Assembly: GCA_900549275.1 (NCBI GenBank)
Contig: URNU01000042.1
Span: forward strand, 1-8,560
Direction: 5' to 3'
DNA: 8,560 nt
Origin: an uncultured Collinsella sp.
Lineage (GTDB): Bacteria > Actinomycetota > Coriobacteriia > Coriobacteriales > Coriobacteriaceae
Below the pieces are notes generated by a model. It searched no databases. It was not told where the DNA came from and worked only from the letters and a program-made list of their open reading frames with translations. Position numbers and translations under genes: made by a program. Position 1 is the stretch's first letter; each line of letters begins with the position of its first letter. This document shows, piece by piece, positions 1 through 5,485 of the stretch.

Positions 1-70
1 TTAAGCTAGTTATCAGTTTTTTAATAGCATTAGATTTATTTGCACAACATTTTGCTCAAGAGAAAACATC

Positions 71-100
71 CTGCGAACGGTCGAAATCGACCGTGAGCAG
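71..100. repeat. Hairpin with tandem G-A mismatches
   Basis: CTGC (71-74) pairs with GCAG (97-100) and CGGTCG (78-83) with CGACCG (88-93), closing an AAAT loop. The symmetric internal loop GAA/TGA can form two sheared G-A pairs and one A-U pair when read as plus-strand RNA, giving an almost continuous 13-layer stem. On the minus strand this loop would be TCA/TTC, which is less favourable, so the plus strand is the likelier RNA. As DNA, bases 78-93 are also a near-perfect palindrome and could be an operator. Confidence 0.5.
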
Positions 101-126
101 TAGGTCATTTACCGGGGGGGAATACC

Positions 127-168
127 CTACCAAACTGATGAGAATATCTTTAACTCATCGGTGGTTAG
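127..168. repeat. Bulged hairpin
   Basis: ACCA (129-132) pairs with TGGT (162-165). After a two-base AA bulge, CTGATGAG (135-142) pairs with CTCATCGG (154-161), with one T-G wobble. The loop is 11 AT-rich bases, and the outer stem can extend to CT/AG around one bulged T. No T-run follows on either strand, so it does not look like an intrinsic terminator. It lies 27 bases after the hairpin at 71-100, and the two together suggest a folded RNA. Confidence 0.5.
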
Positions 169-243
169 AAGCGTAATGTTCAGACAACCATATTTGTATT
201 TGCGCGCAGATTGTAGGCATCAATTCGCCCAAATCGCCTGAGG

Positions 244-277
244 CCACCACAAAAATGCCTGCCCCCCTTTATGGTGG
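244..277. repeat. Intergenic palindromic repeat, family A, degenerate copy
   Basis: This is a diverged copy of the hairpin repeat seen at 1206-1238 and 2797-2829. The outer arms CCACCA and TGGTGG and the loop core TGCCTG are kept, but the inner arm has changed (CAAAAA in place of CAAAGG, TTTATGG in place of TTTGTGG) and one C has been gained. It begins 13 bases after the stop codon of the minus-strand HAD gene. It could lie in that gene's 3' UTR and stabilise or end the transcript, but no T-run follows it. Confidence 0.7.
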
Positions 278-290
278 CTCTCCCCCGGCG

Positions 291-1112
291 CTACAGCAGA
301 TGCTCCTCGATAAAGATCGCGATGCCGTCTTTGTCGTTGCTCGCGGTTACAAAGTCGGCGGCGGCACGGGTGGCGTCGCTGCCATTCGCCATGGCCACGC
401 CCACGCCGGCGTCGGCCACCATGCAGGTGTCGTTGTCCGCATCGCCAAACACGCAGATGTTCTGGAGCTCCATGTCGTTGAGCTCCGCCACGCGCACAAG
501 GCCGCGCGTCTTGGACACGCGCGGATCCATGAACTCGTAGAGTCGCTGCGTGGTTTGCAGAGCCGCCGCTTTAACGGTGTCATCGGCAAATGTCGACGCC
601 CGCTCAATCACCCGCGGCATTACCTCGGGCGCCATGGTAAACATCACCTTGGTCTGCGGCTCGCGCAAAAACTCGGCAAAGTCGACCACCTGGTAGAGCA
701 CGCCGTCGACACGCGACAGGTGCTCGACACATGCATTGCTCTCGGGCACATAGAGCACGCCATCCCGAGGGCAAACGGGCGTTGCCGGCAGGCCTGCCAT
801 GTGCTCGCAGATGCGCGCGATGGTCTCGCCTGGCAGCGGGTAGCTCAGCTCGTTGATGCCGTGCGCACGGTCGATGACCTCGGCGCCGCCGCAGCCCACC
901 AGCACGTCTACCAGGCCGTCAATACCCCAGAGTCCAAACATGGCTTCGGTCGCCTGGGCGTCGCGTCCGGTGCACAGACCAAACAGCACGCCGCGCTCGC
1001 GCAGGGCGCGGATCGTCGCCACGGTGCGCGGGGACACCGTGTGCTGGCTCGTGAGCAACGTTCCGTCAAGATCGCAGAGCACGGCTTTGATGTGGCTGAA
1101 GGTGGTGTCCAT
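291..1112 (-). CDS. Cof-type HAD-superfamily hydrolase
   Basis: Predicted cytosolic phosphatase of 273 residues, the usual size for Cof/YbiV-type HAD proteins with a C2B cap; such enzymes dephosphorylate sugar phosphates and similar small metabolites. Motif I is CDLDGTL with nucleophile D14 and acid/base D16. Motif II is CTGR with T48. The cap covers roughly residues 85-190. The motif III lysine probably lies in SKTRG. Motif IV is FGDADND (222-228), with Ala in place of the common Gly; the metal-binding D224 and D228 are kept. The C-terminal VAMANGSDATRAAADFVT is typical of the family. The ATG at 1112 has AAAGG five bases upstream. The gene stands alone: the MFS gene upstream ends 223 bases away, with two palindromic repeats between. 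The substrate cannot be read from the sequence. Confidence 0.9.
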   Translation of the reverse strand: MDTTFSHIKAVLCDLDGTLLTSQHTVSPRTVATIRALRERGVLFGLCTGRDAQATEAMFGLWGIDGLVDVLVGCGGAEVIDRAHGINELSYPLPGETIARICEHMAGLPATPVCPRDGVLYVPESNACVEHLSRVDGVLYQVVDFAEFLREPQTKVMFTMAPEVMPRVIERASTFADDTVKAAALQTTQRLYEFMDPRVSKTRGLVRVAELNDMELQNICVFGDADNDTCMVADAGVGVAMANGSDATRAAADFVTASNDKDGIAIFIEEHLL

Positions 1113-1166
1113 GGGGGCCTTTCTGGGTTGTGCGGCGATTTGGGGTGTATCTGGAAGTGGCGTTCA

Positions 1167-1198
1167 TGGTATACCAAAGCGCACACGGGGCGCTTTGG
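1167..1198. promoter_or_regulatory. Overlapping palindromes upstream of the HAD gene
   Basis: TGGTATACCA (1167-1176) is a perfect 10-base palindrome. It overlaps a 9-bp perfect inverted repeat, CCAAAGCGC (1174-1182) with GCGCTTTGG (1190-1198), around a 7-base spacer. Both lie 55-86 bases upstream of the HAD start codon. On the minus strand TATACC could serve as a -10 element, but I find no convincing -35. They may be an operator or a leader hairpin; which is undecided. Confidence 0.35.
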
Positions 1199-1205
1199 CG
1201 CAAAA

Positions 1206-1238
1206 CCACCACAAAGGTGCCTGGCCCCTTTGTGGTGG
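1206..1238. repeat. Intergenic palindromic repeat, family A
   Basis: A 33-base element with perfect 12-bp arms, CCACCACAAAGG (1206-1217) and CCTTTGTGGTGG (1227-1238), and the 9-base loop TGCCTGGCC. It differs by one base from the copy at 2797-2829. It lies between the 3' end of the MFS gene and the 5' end of the HAD gene, 33 bases from a family B hairpin. There is no coding potential and no T-run on either side. Confidence 0.85.
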
Positions 1239-1271
1239 CCGGACTCGCAGGATGACCTGGCCCGGGGCGCA

Positions 1272-1336
1272 AAGCATCACAACATTCGACGTTTTTCGGC
1301 AAAATCGCGATTTTCGCTGAATGTTGTGATGGTTTT
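1272..1336 (-). repeat. Intergenic palindromic repeat, family B (inverted copy)
   Basis: Perfect 13-bp arms CATCACAACATTC (1275-1287) and GAATGTTGTGATG (1319-1331) enclose an AT-richer core. Read on the minus strand, the core and right half align with the copies at 5382 and 6625, so this one is inverted relative to them; its first inner segment has diverged (AGCGAAAAT in place of GATGCTTTT). It abuts the MFS gene: the TAA stop at 1336-1338 overlaps the edge of the repeat. It may end or stabilise the MFS transcript, although the following CTTTGC is a poor T-run. Confidence 0.8.
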
Positions 1337-2622
1337 TACCGCCTCGCGGCACGATCAAAATGCCGGCGGCCAAACAGCAGCAACGCCGCGGGAACCGCCG
1401 TCACGACCATGCCCGCCCCTACGAGCGTCTGCTGCACGCCAAACGTCGCCGCCAGCCACGGGGCAATCGCCAGCGGCGCCACGCCGGCGAACATGTTGCC
1501 AAAACCCATGACCGAGTTGACGCGACCGAGTTGCTCGAGCGGGGCCGTCGTTTGCACGATCGTGTTGTGGAGCGGGTTGACGACGCCCCAGGCCACGCCT
1601 AGGGCAATCTGGCCGACAAGAGCTACGCCTACGTACGGCGTTCCCACGTAGAGCAGGCTTCCCAGGCCCACGGACATGAGCGCTACGAGCAGCGTTTTAA
1701 GGTTGACCAGGTGCGGTGGCAAGCGGAGCGCGAGGACGGCGCCCAGCACCGCGCCCACACCGCTGGCCGACGAGAGCCAGCCCATCCACTCAACACCGAC
1801 ATGCAGAACATCGCGGTAGAAGAACGACTCCAGCGGGTCGAAGGCGCCATAGCCAAAGTTCGAAAGGAAAATAATGCAGAACAGCAGGGCGAGAACGCTG
1901 TTGGTAAAGACCGTCTTGATGCTTGTCGCGAAGGTGACACGGGAGGACGTGTTGGGGTCGGAGCATTGGCTGGCCTTGTCCGATGTGATGTCACCAATCG
2001 CGGTTTTGTCTTCGTGCGCGGCGGCCTGACCCGCACTTGGCCTAAGGCCCCAACCGGCGACGAGCGCCAGCACGGTAAAGAGCATCATGAGCACAAACAC
2101 CGCGCGCGACGACGCAGCCGCCGCGAGAAAGCCACCCAACGTGGGTCCGACGATAATACTCACGTTTGAGAACATGGCGATGGCGGAGTTGATGTCTTTG
2201 AGCTCGACGGGATCATCGGTGAGGTAGGCCGGATAGGACGTGGTAATGGGCTGGGCGAATCCCATCACAAAGCCCAGAAACACCGCGCCGAGCAGGACGA
2301 CGCCGGTCGCGCTACCAAACGCGATGATTGCCGCGCCGGTTGCCAGCGCGCCCACGATGCTCAGCAAGAAATGACGGCGCGGGCCCCAAGCGTCGAGCGC
2401 CGCGCCGCCCGCAAAGGATCCCAAGATCACGAATACGTTCATAAAAAGGACGGCCAGCGATGTCGCCACGACCGAAGCATCGTCTGCATAGGTAAGCGTT
2501 CCGATGACGCCGATAAAGTAGCTGGTCTGAAAACCGGTGTAGATGAGAAAGCGCATCGCCACCAGGCGCTTAGCCTGCACGGACAGCGATGATTGAGGCT
2601 TTGAGAGAAGAGATGCGAGCAT
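1336..2622 (-). CDS. MFS transporter (MFS_1/MFS_3 type)
   Basis: Predicted integral-membrane secondary transporter of 428 residues with about 12 hydrophobic segments and a hydrophilic central loop at roughly residues 194-240. The loop between helices 2 and 3 carries a motif-A-like GGAALDAWGPRRH (72-84, with D77, G80, R82 and R83), the MFS signature. The stretch from about 130 (SYPAYLTDD) to 165 (VGPTLGGFL) resembles EntS-like exporters of the MFS_3 group. Substrate unknown; efflux is more likely than uptake. I chose the ATG at 2622 because AAGGAG lies six bases before it; an in-frame ATG at 2661 would add 13 residues but has no such site. The gene is monocistronic, with its own promoter and a candidate operator near 2752-2788. 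The 3' end runs into a palindromic repeat. Confidence 0.9.
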   Translation of the reverse strand: MLASLLSKPQSSLSVQAKRLVAMRFLIYTGFQTSYFIGVIGTLTYADDASVVATSLAVLFMNVFVILGSFAGGAALDAWGPRRHFLLSIVGALATGAAIIAFGSATGVVLLGAVFLGFVMGFAQPITTSYPAYLTDDPVELKDINSAIAMFSNVSIIVGPTLGGFLAAAASSRAVFVLMMLFTVLALVAGWGLRPSAGQAAAHEDKTAIGDITSDKASQCSDPNTSSRVTFATSIKTVFTNSVLALLFCIIFLSNFGYGAFDPLESFFYRDVLHVGVEWMGWLSSASGVGAVLGAVLALRLPPHLVNLKTLLVALMSVGLGSLLYVGTPYVGVALVGQIALGVAWGVVNPLHNTIVQTTAPLEQLGRVNSVMGFGNMFAGVAPLAIAPWLAATFGVQQTLVGAGMVVTAVPAALLLFGRRHFDRAARR

Positions 2623-2751
2623 GGAGACTCCTTGTTTCTTACGAATGCGGGCGGCGGGCATTCGCCACCGTCTGTCAAATCAATCTATCCGCACGAAACA
2701 TTAAGGACGCATCAAGCCCCTTCTCTCCGTTTTTCGCCCGTCATGAACTAC

Positions 2752-2788
2752 TTGGTAGATTGTAAGGCATGTCCCACACATCTACCAA
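2752..2788 (-). promoter_or_regulatory. Promoter and dyad operator of the MFS gene
   Basis: On the minus strand TTGGTA (bases 2788 down to 2783) and TACAAT (2764 down to 2759) form a sigma-70-like -35/-10 pair with an 18-base spacer. A perfect 9-bp inverted repeat, TTGGTAGAT (2752-2760) and ATCTACCAA (2780-2788), puts one arm on the -35 and the other across the end of the -10 box. This is the expected position for a repressor operator. Transcription would start near 2752 and leave a leader of about 130 bases. Near the gene the leader has a 7-bp hairpin, CGAATGC...GCATTCG, just upstream of the ribosome binding site. Confidence 0.5.
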
Positions 2789-2796
2789 AGCAAAAA

Positions 2797-2829
2797 CCAC
2801 CACAAAGGTGCCTGTCCCCTTTGTGGTGG
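2797..2829. repeat. Intergenic palindromic repeat, family A
   Basis: A 33-base element with perfect 12-bp arms (2797-2808 and 2818-2829) around the loop TGCCTGTCC. It is almost identical to the copy at 1206-1238 and in the same orientation. It lies between the promoter of the MFS gene and the terminator of the molybdenum-cofactor operon, nine bases upstream of the -35 box at 2783-2788. A run of five A precedes it. Confidence 0.85.
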
Positions 2830-2848
2830 AAGTGACGTTTGCCCAGAT

Positions 2849-2887
2849 AAAACCTGCCAAATTAACCTGTCTTTTTTGGCAGGTTTT
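2849..2887 (-). terminator. Intrinsic terminator of moaA-moaC/mobB
   Basis: A perfect 12-bp stem is formed by AAAACCTGCCAA (2849-2860) and TTGGCAGGTTTT (2876-2887) around a 15-base loop. Read on the minus strand it starts inside the TAA stop codon of the moaC-mobB fusion (2886-2888), ends in GGTTTTAT and is A-rich on the upstream side. The symmetric A/T flanks would let it act on plus-strand transcripts too. It is not related to the two palindromic repeat families nearby. Confidence 0.75.
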
Positions 2888-4190
2888 AGGCCAGATGATC
2901 TTGGATGAGGTCGCAGATGGCTCGAGCGTCGTTGATGTTGATGGTTCGGGTCGCAAAGCCGGCATCGAAGGCCTGACGCGCCAGGGCTTCGTTGCAGGCA
3001 AGGGCCAGCGTGCGACCGTCGACCAGGTCGAGCGAGCTCTTGCCGCGCAGACGGTCGACACCGGAGCGCGCGACCACGATGTTGTCGAAGCCCTCGGTCT
3101 TGTAGCCCTCGATGATCACCACGTCGACATCGTTGTAACGCGACAGCAGCTCTCGCGCGGGCATCTCGTCTTCCTCGCGCGTATCGGCGTACTCCGCCCA
3201 GCGCGTGGCGCAGATAAGGCCCACGTGCTTGGAGCCGGCCTGGTGATGGCGCCAGGTGTCCTTAGCGGGCACATCGATATCAAAGCCGTGATGTCCGTGA
3301 TGCTTGAGTGAACCCACGCGCAGGCCGCGGCGGGTGAGCTCGGCAATGACCTTCTCGACGAGCGTGGTCTTGCCTGAGTTTTGGTAGCCGATAAACGCGA
3401 TCGCAGGGACGGCCGGTGCCGGAGCTGCGGGCGCGGCGGCGACGGGTGCGTTCGCGGGCGCGGCACCGTCAGCGGCAGCAGCCTCAACAGCAGCGGCCTG
3501 GCGCTCGGCACGATCCCACACGCCCGAGCGGCCGCCCTCCTTGTGCAACAGGCGCACGTCGACAATCTCCATGCCGCGATCGACCGCCTTGCACATGTCG
3601 TAGATGGTCAGACACGCGGCACTCGCGCCGGTCAACGCCTCCATCTCGATACCCGTTTTGCCCGTCACGCCCGCCGTAACCAGCACGTGAAAGCCAACCT
3701 GCCCGTCCGCGCGCGATGGCGCCCAGCCCTCGGGCACGTCATCGACAGGCGTCCCCGCTGGAGCGATGGGCGCAATGTCACACTTGCTCTTGGTAATGAG
3801 CAACGGATGGCACATGGGGATGATGTCGCTCGTGCGTTTGATGGCCATAATGCCCGCCACGCGCGCGCAGGCAAGCACGTCGCCCTTTTTGGCGCGGTCC
3901 TGCAGCACCATGACCTGCGTCTCGGGGTGCATGAGGATGGTGCCCTCGGCGATGGCAATGCGATGGGTCTCGGCCTTGTCGGACACGTCGACCATGCGCA
4001 CCTCGCCCTTGGCGTCCACGTGCGTCAGCTCGTCGCGACGGGCGTCGCGGGCGGGCTCGTCGGCAGTGCTGGCAGTCGGCCGTGCGGACGCGTCGGCGTT
4101 GCCAGCATTCGCCGCAGCCGTGACTTTGTGGGCAGACATCGCGGCCCTGCGAGCGGCCTTGGTGGCATCGGCGTACCTGCTCTTGGCCAT
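2886..4190 (-). CDS. moaC-mobB: MoaC-MobB fusion protein
   Basis: A 434-residue two-domain cytosolic protein. Residues 1-54 are an Ala/Arg-rich extension. Residues 55-230 are MoaC, which converts 3',8-cyclo-7,8-dihydro-GTP (made by MoaA) to cyclic pyranopterin monophosphate. Visible are LTHVD, MVDVSDKAET, IIPMCHPL, GKTGIEMEALTGAS and YDMCKA, with D198 and K201 matching E. coli catalytic D128 and K131, then KEGGRSG. Residues about 141-160 form an insert relative to E. coli MoaC. A linker of almost only Ala and Pro (about 231-262) joins the MobB domain (264-434), a P-loop GTPase-like partner of MobA: Walker A GYQNSGKTT (268-276, K274) and IIEGYK (359-364). The ATG at 4190 is preceded by GGAGGA; an in-frame ATG at 4235 inside moaA is less likely. 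It is the second gene of the operon, four bases after moaA. Confidence 0.9.
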   Translation of the reverse strand: MAKSRYADATKAARRAAMSAHKVTAAANAGNADASARPTASTADEPARDARRDELTHVDAKGEVRMVDVSDKAETHRIAIAEGTILMHPETQVMVLQDRAKKGDVLACARVAGIMAIKRTSDIIPMCHPLLITKSKCDIAPIAPAGTPVDDVPEGWAPSRADGQVGFHVLVTAGVTGKTGIEMEALTGASAACLTIYDMCKAVDRGMEIVDVRLLHKEGGRSGVWDRAERQAAAVEAAAADGAAPANAPVAAAPAAPAPAVPAIAFIGYQNSGKTTLVEKVIAELTRRGLRVGSLKHHGHHGFDIDVPAKDTWRHHQAGSKHVGLICATRWAEYADTREEDEMPARELLSRYNDVDVVIIEGYKTEGFDNIVVARSGVDRLRGKSSLDLVDGRTLALACNEALARQAFDAGFATRTININDARAICDLIQDHLA

Positions 4191-4194
4191 ATGA

Positions 4195-5250
4195 TCATCC
4201 TCCGATTTGGGACATAAATCGTTGCGTGCCCTCAATTATCGCGTGTTCCTGCGGTTTGTGGGCGACGGCATCGCGCCAAATCGAAAGTACCTGCATATCA
4301 TCACCACGGCGCAGGGCGTCGCGCACCGAATACTCGGCATCACTGAACAGGCACGGACGCACGTTGCCGTCTGCCGTCAGGCGCAGACGGTTGCAGCTCG
4401 CGCAAAAATGATTGGACATGGCGCTAATGAAGCCGATTGTTCCCGCCGCGCCCGGAAAGTGCCAATAGCGCGCAGGGCCAGCGCCGGCAGGAGCGTCGTT
4501 GATGTCGAGCGGTTCAAGCTCGCCCAGCCCCGCCGCGGTGGCCCCGGCATTGATGCGCGCCCGCAGCTCGTCACTCGGCACGGTATCGCTCGCATCCCAC
4601 AGCTCGGGATTGAGCGCGGGCGCATGCGGGTCCACAGCGCAATGCGAACTCGTGTGCTCGTCGCCGATGGGCATATATTCGATAAATCGCAGATGAATAG
4701 GGCGATCGACGGTCAGCCGTGCGAGGGCCGCCACATCCTGGTTGAGCCGGCGCACAACAACGCAGTTGGCCTTAACGGGCTCAAAGCCCCAAGCCAGCGC
4801 CGCGTCGATGCCAGCCATGGTCTGCTCGAGTCGACCTAGACGCGTGATCTTTCCAAAGAGCGTAGGGTCGAGCGTGTCGAGCGAGATGTTGACGCGGTTA
4901 AGCCCGGCATCTTTGAGCTGCGGCGCCAGCTTGGGCAGCAGGGCGCCATTAGTGGTGAGCGAGATGTCCTCGATCTGCGGAATCGCGCGGATGTCGCGAA
5001 TAAGCGGAATGATACGGCGACTGACCAGCGGCTCGCCACCCGTCAGGCGCACGCGGCGAATGCCCTCTCCCGCCACCAGGCGCACGAAGCGGGCGATTTC
5101 CTCGGCGCTGAGCAGCTCATCGTGCGCGCGGGGTGCCACGCCATCGGCCGGCATGCAATAGATGCAGCGGAAATTGCACTTGTCGGTAACGGCAATGCGC
5201 AGGTAGTTGATATCGCGGCCAAAGCCGTCATGTTGCACGAGCCCGTCCAC
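4195..5250 (-). CDS. moaA: GTP 3',8-cyclase MoaA (radical SAM)
   Basis: First enzyme of molybdenum-cofactor synthesis: it rearranges GTP to 3',8-cyclo-7,8-dihydro-GTP using S-adenosylmethionine. Length is 351 residues, normal for the family. The N-terminal radical-SAM cluster motif is CNFRCIYC (C25, C29, C32), followed by LTGGEPLV. The second 4Fe-4S site, which holds GTP, has C283, C286 and C300 in CASCNRLRLTADGNVRPC. The protein ends in Gly-Gly (350-351), the C-terminal pair needed for activity in this family. The start is GTG at 5250, with GGAGG about six bases upstream. The gene opens a two-gene operon with moaC-mobB; no moaB, moaD, moaE or moeA is in the window. Confidence 0.95.
   Translation of the reverse strand: MDGLVQHDGFGRDINYLRIAVTDKCNFRCIYCMPADGVAPRAHDELLSAEEIARFVRLVAGEGIRRVRLTGGEPLVSRRIIPLIRDIRAIPQIEDISLTTNGALLPKLAPQLKDAGLNRVNISLDTLDPTLFGKITRLGRLEQTMAGIDAALAWGFEPVKANCVVVRRLNQDVAALARLTVDRPIHLRFIEYMPIGDEHTSSHCAVDPHAPALNPELWDASDTVPSDELRARINAGATAAGLGELEPLDINDAPAGAGPARYWHFPGAAGTIGFISAMSNHFCASCNRLRLTADGNVRPCLFSDAEYSVRDALRRGDDMQVLSIWRDAVAHKPQEHAIIEGTQRFMSQIGG
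4198..4203 (-). promoter_or_regulatory. Ribosome binding site of moaC-mobB inside moaA
   Basis: GGAGGA on the minus strand lies seven bases before the ATG at 4190. The same six bases are codons 350-351 of moaA (Gly-Gly), followed directly by its TGA stop. This site is what decides the downstream start. It suggests translational coupling, since a ribosome finishing moaA would sit over the signal. Confidence 0.8.
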
Positions 5251-5290
5251 GCAGCCCTCCCCTCGCGCTGGCCTTTATTCTTCGGGGAAT

Positions 5291-5318
5291 ATAGTACCGC
5301 ACGGGAAGAATGGGTCGA
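5291..5318 (-). promoter_or_regulatory. Possible promoter of moaA
   Basis: On the minus strand TCGACC (5318 down to 5313, four of six matches to TTGACA) and TACTAT (5296 down to 5291) are 16 bases apart. They lie about 40-70 bases upstream of the moaA GTG, in the only AT-rich patch of that leader. The match is moderate; the overlapping TATATT is an alternative -10. No molybdenum-cofactor riboswitch pattern is evident. Confidence 0.35.
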
Positions 5319-5381
5319 CATGCGTACGACACGAAAGGCCTTTGCGAGCAAGACCGGCTTCCCAAGCCCATCCTCAACACA

Positions 5382-5448
5382 CAAACCATCACAACATTCG
5401 ATGCTTTTCCCGATTTTGGCGAAAAACGTCGAATGTTGTGATGGTTTG
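5382..5448 (+). repeat. Intergenic palindromic repeat, family B
   Basis: Perfect 20-bp arms (5382-5401 and 5429-5448) starting CAAACCATCACAACATTCGA, around a 27-base interior. The interior can pair further as TTTTC with GAAAA. Over 65 bases it differs from the copy at 6625-6689 at two positions. It lies 37 bases past the stop of the nuclease-like gene and upstream of the possible moaA promoter. Its orientation is opposite to the gene it follows, unlike the copy at 1272-1336. Confidence 0.85.
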
Positions 5449-5485
5449 CCTGCCCATGGCGCCCCGTAGAAAGGCCGGAACGCCC

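Larger units (their letters stand above)
1..242. other. AT-rich structured region, no recognised gene
   Basis: The first 60 bases are strongly AT-rich and the rest to about 242 is still less GC-rich than the genes beyond. Two strong hairpins lie here (71-100 and 127-168), with a run of seven G at 114-120 between them. One plus-strand frame is open from base 3 to a TAA at 174-176. Its last part reads EYPTKLMRISLTHRW, which looks protein-like but matches no family I know. It could be the 3' end of a gene starting left of the window, a translated repeat, or chance. The region could also be the leader of a minus-strand gene to the left. I see no convincing promoter. Confidence 0.45.

Noticed and set aside
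71..100. Possible group II intron domain V.
   Set aside because: The catalytic AGC triad and the two-base bulge on the 3' side are missing, and no reverse transcriptase or other intron domain is visible.
129..165. CTGATGAG in a stem suggested a hammerhead ribozyme core.
   Set aside because: A hammerhead needs CUGANGA followed by stem II and then GAAA; here the bases pair directly in one long hairpin and no GAAA core or third stem is present.
255..1511. A 418-codon plus-strand open frame opposite the HAD gene and the start of the MFS 3' end.
   Set aside because: It is antisense to a well-supported HAD phosphatase and crosses the intergenic repeats. Its composition (His/Arg/Ala-rich, no motifs) is that of a frame opposite GC-rich coding DNA.
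2673..2678. TTGACA on the minus strand as the -35 of the MFS gene.
   Set aside because: The sequence 16-18 bases downstream is GC-only with no possible -10, whereas TTGGTA/TACAAT further upstream is well spaced.
3381..4217. A 278-codon plus-strand open frame opposite moaC-mobB.
   Set aside because: It mirrors the fusion gene, is rich in Arg/Gly/His and has no recognisable motif; MoaC and MobB signatures on the other strand are unambiguous.
5231..5480. Molybdenum-cofactor riboswitch in the moaA leader.
   Set aside because: I could not recognise its conserved core by eye, and the only large structure there is the dispersed B repeat, which also occurs away from moa genes.
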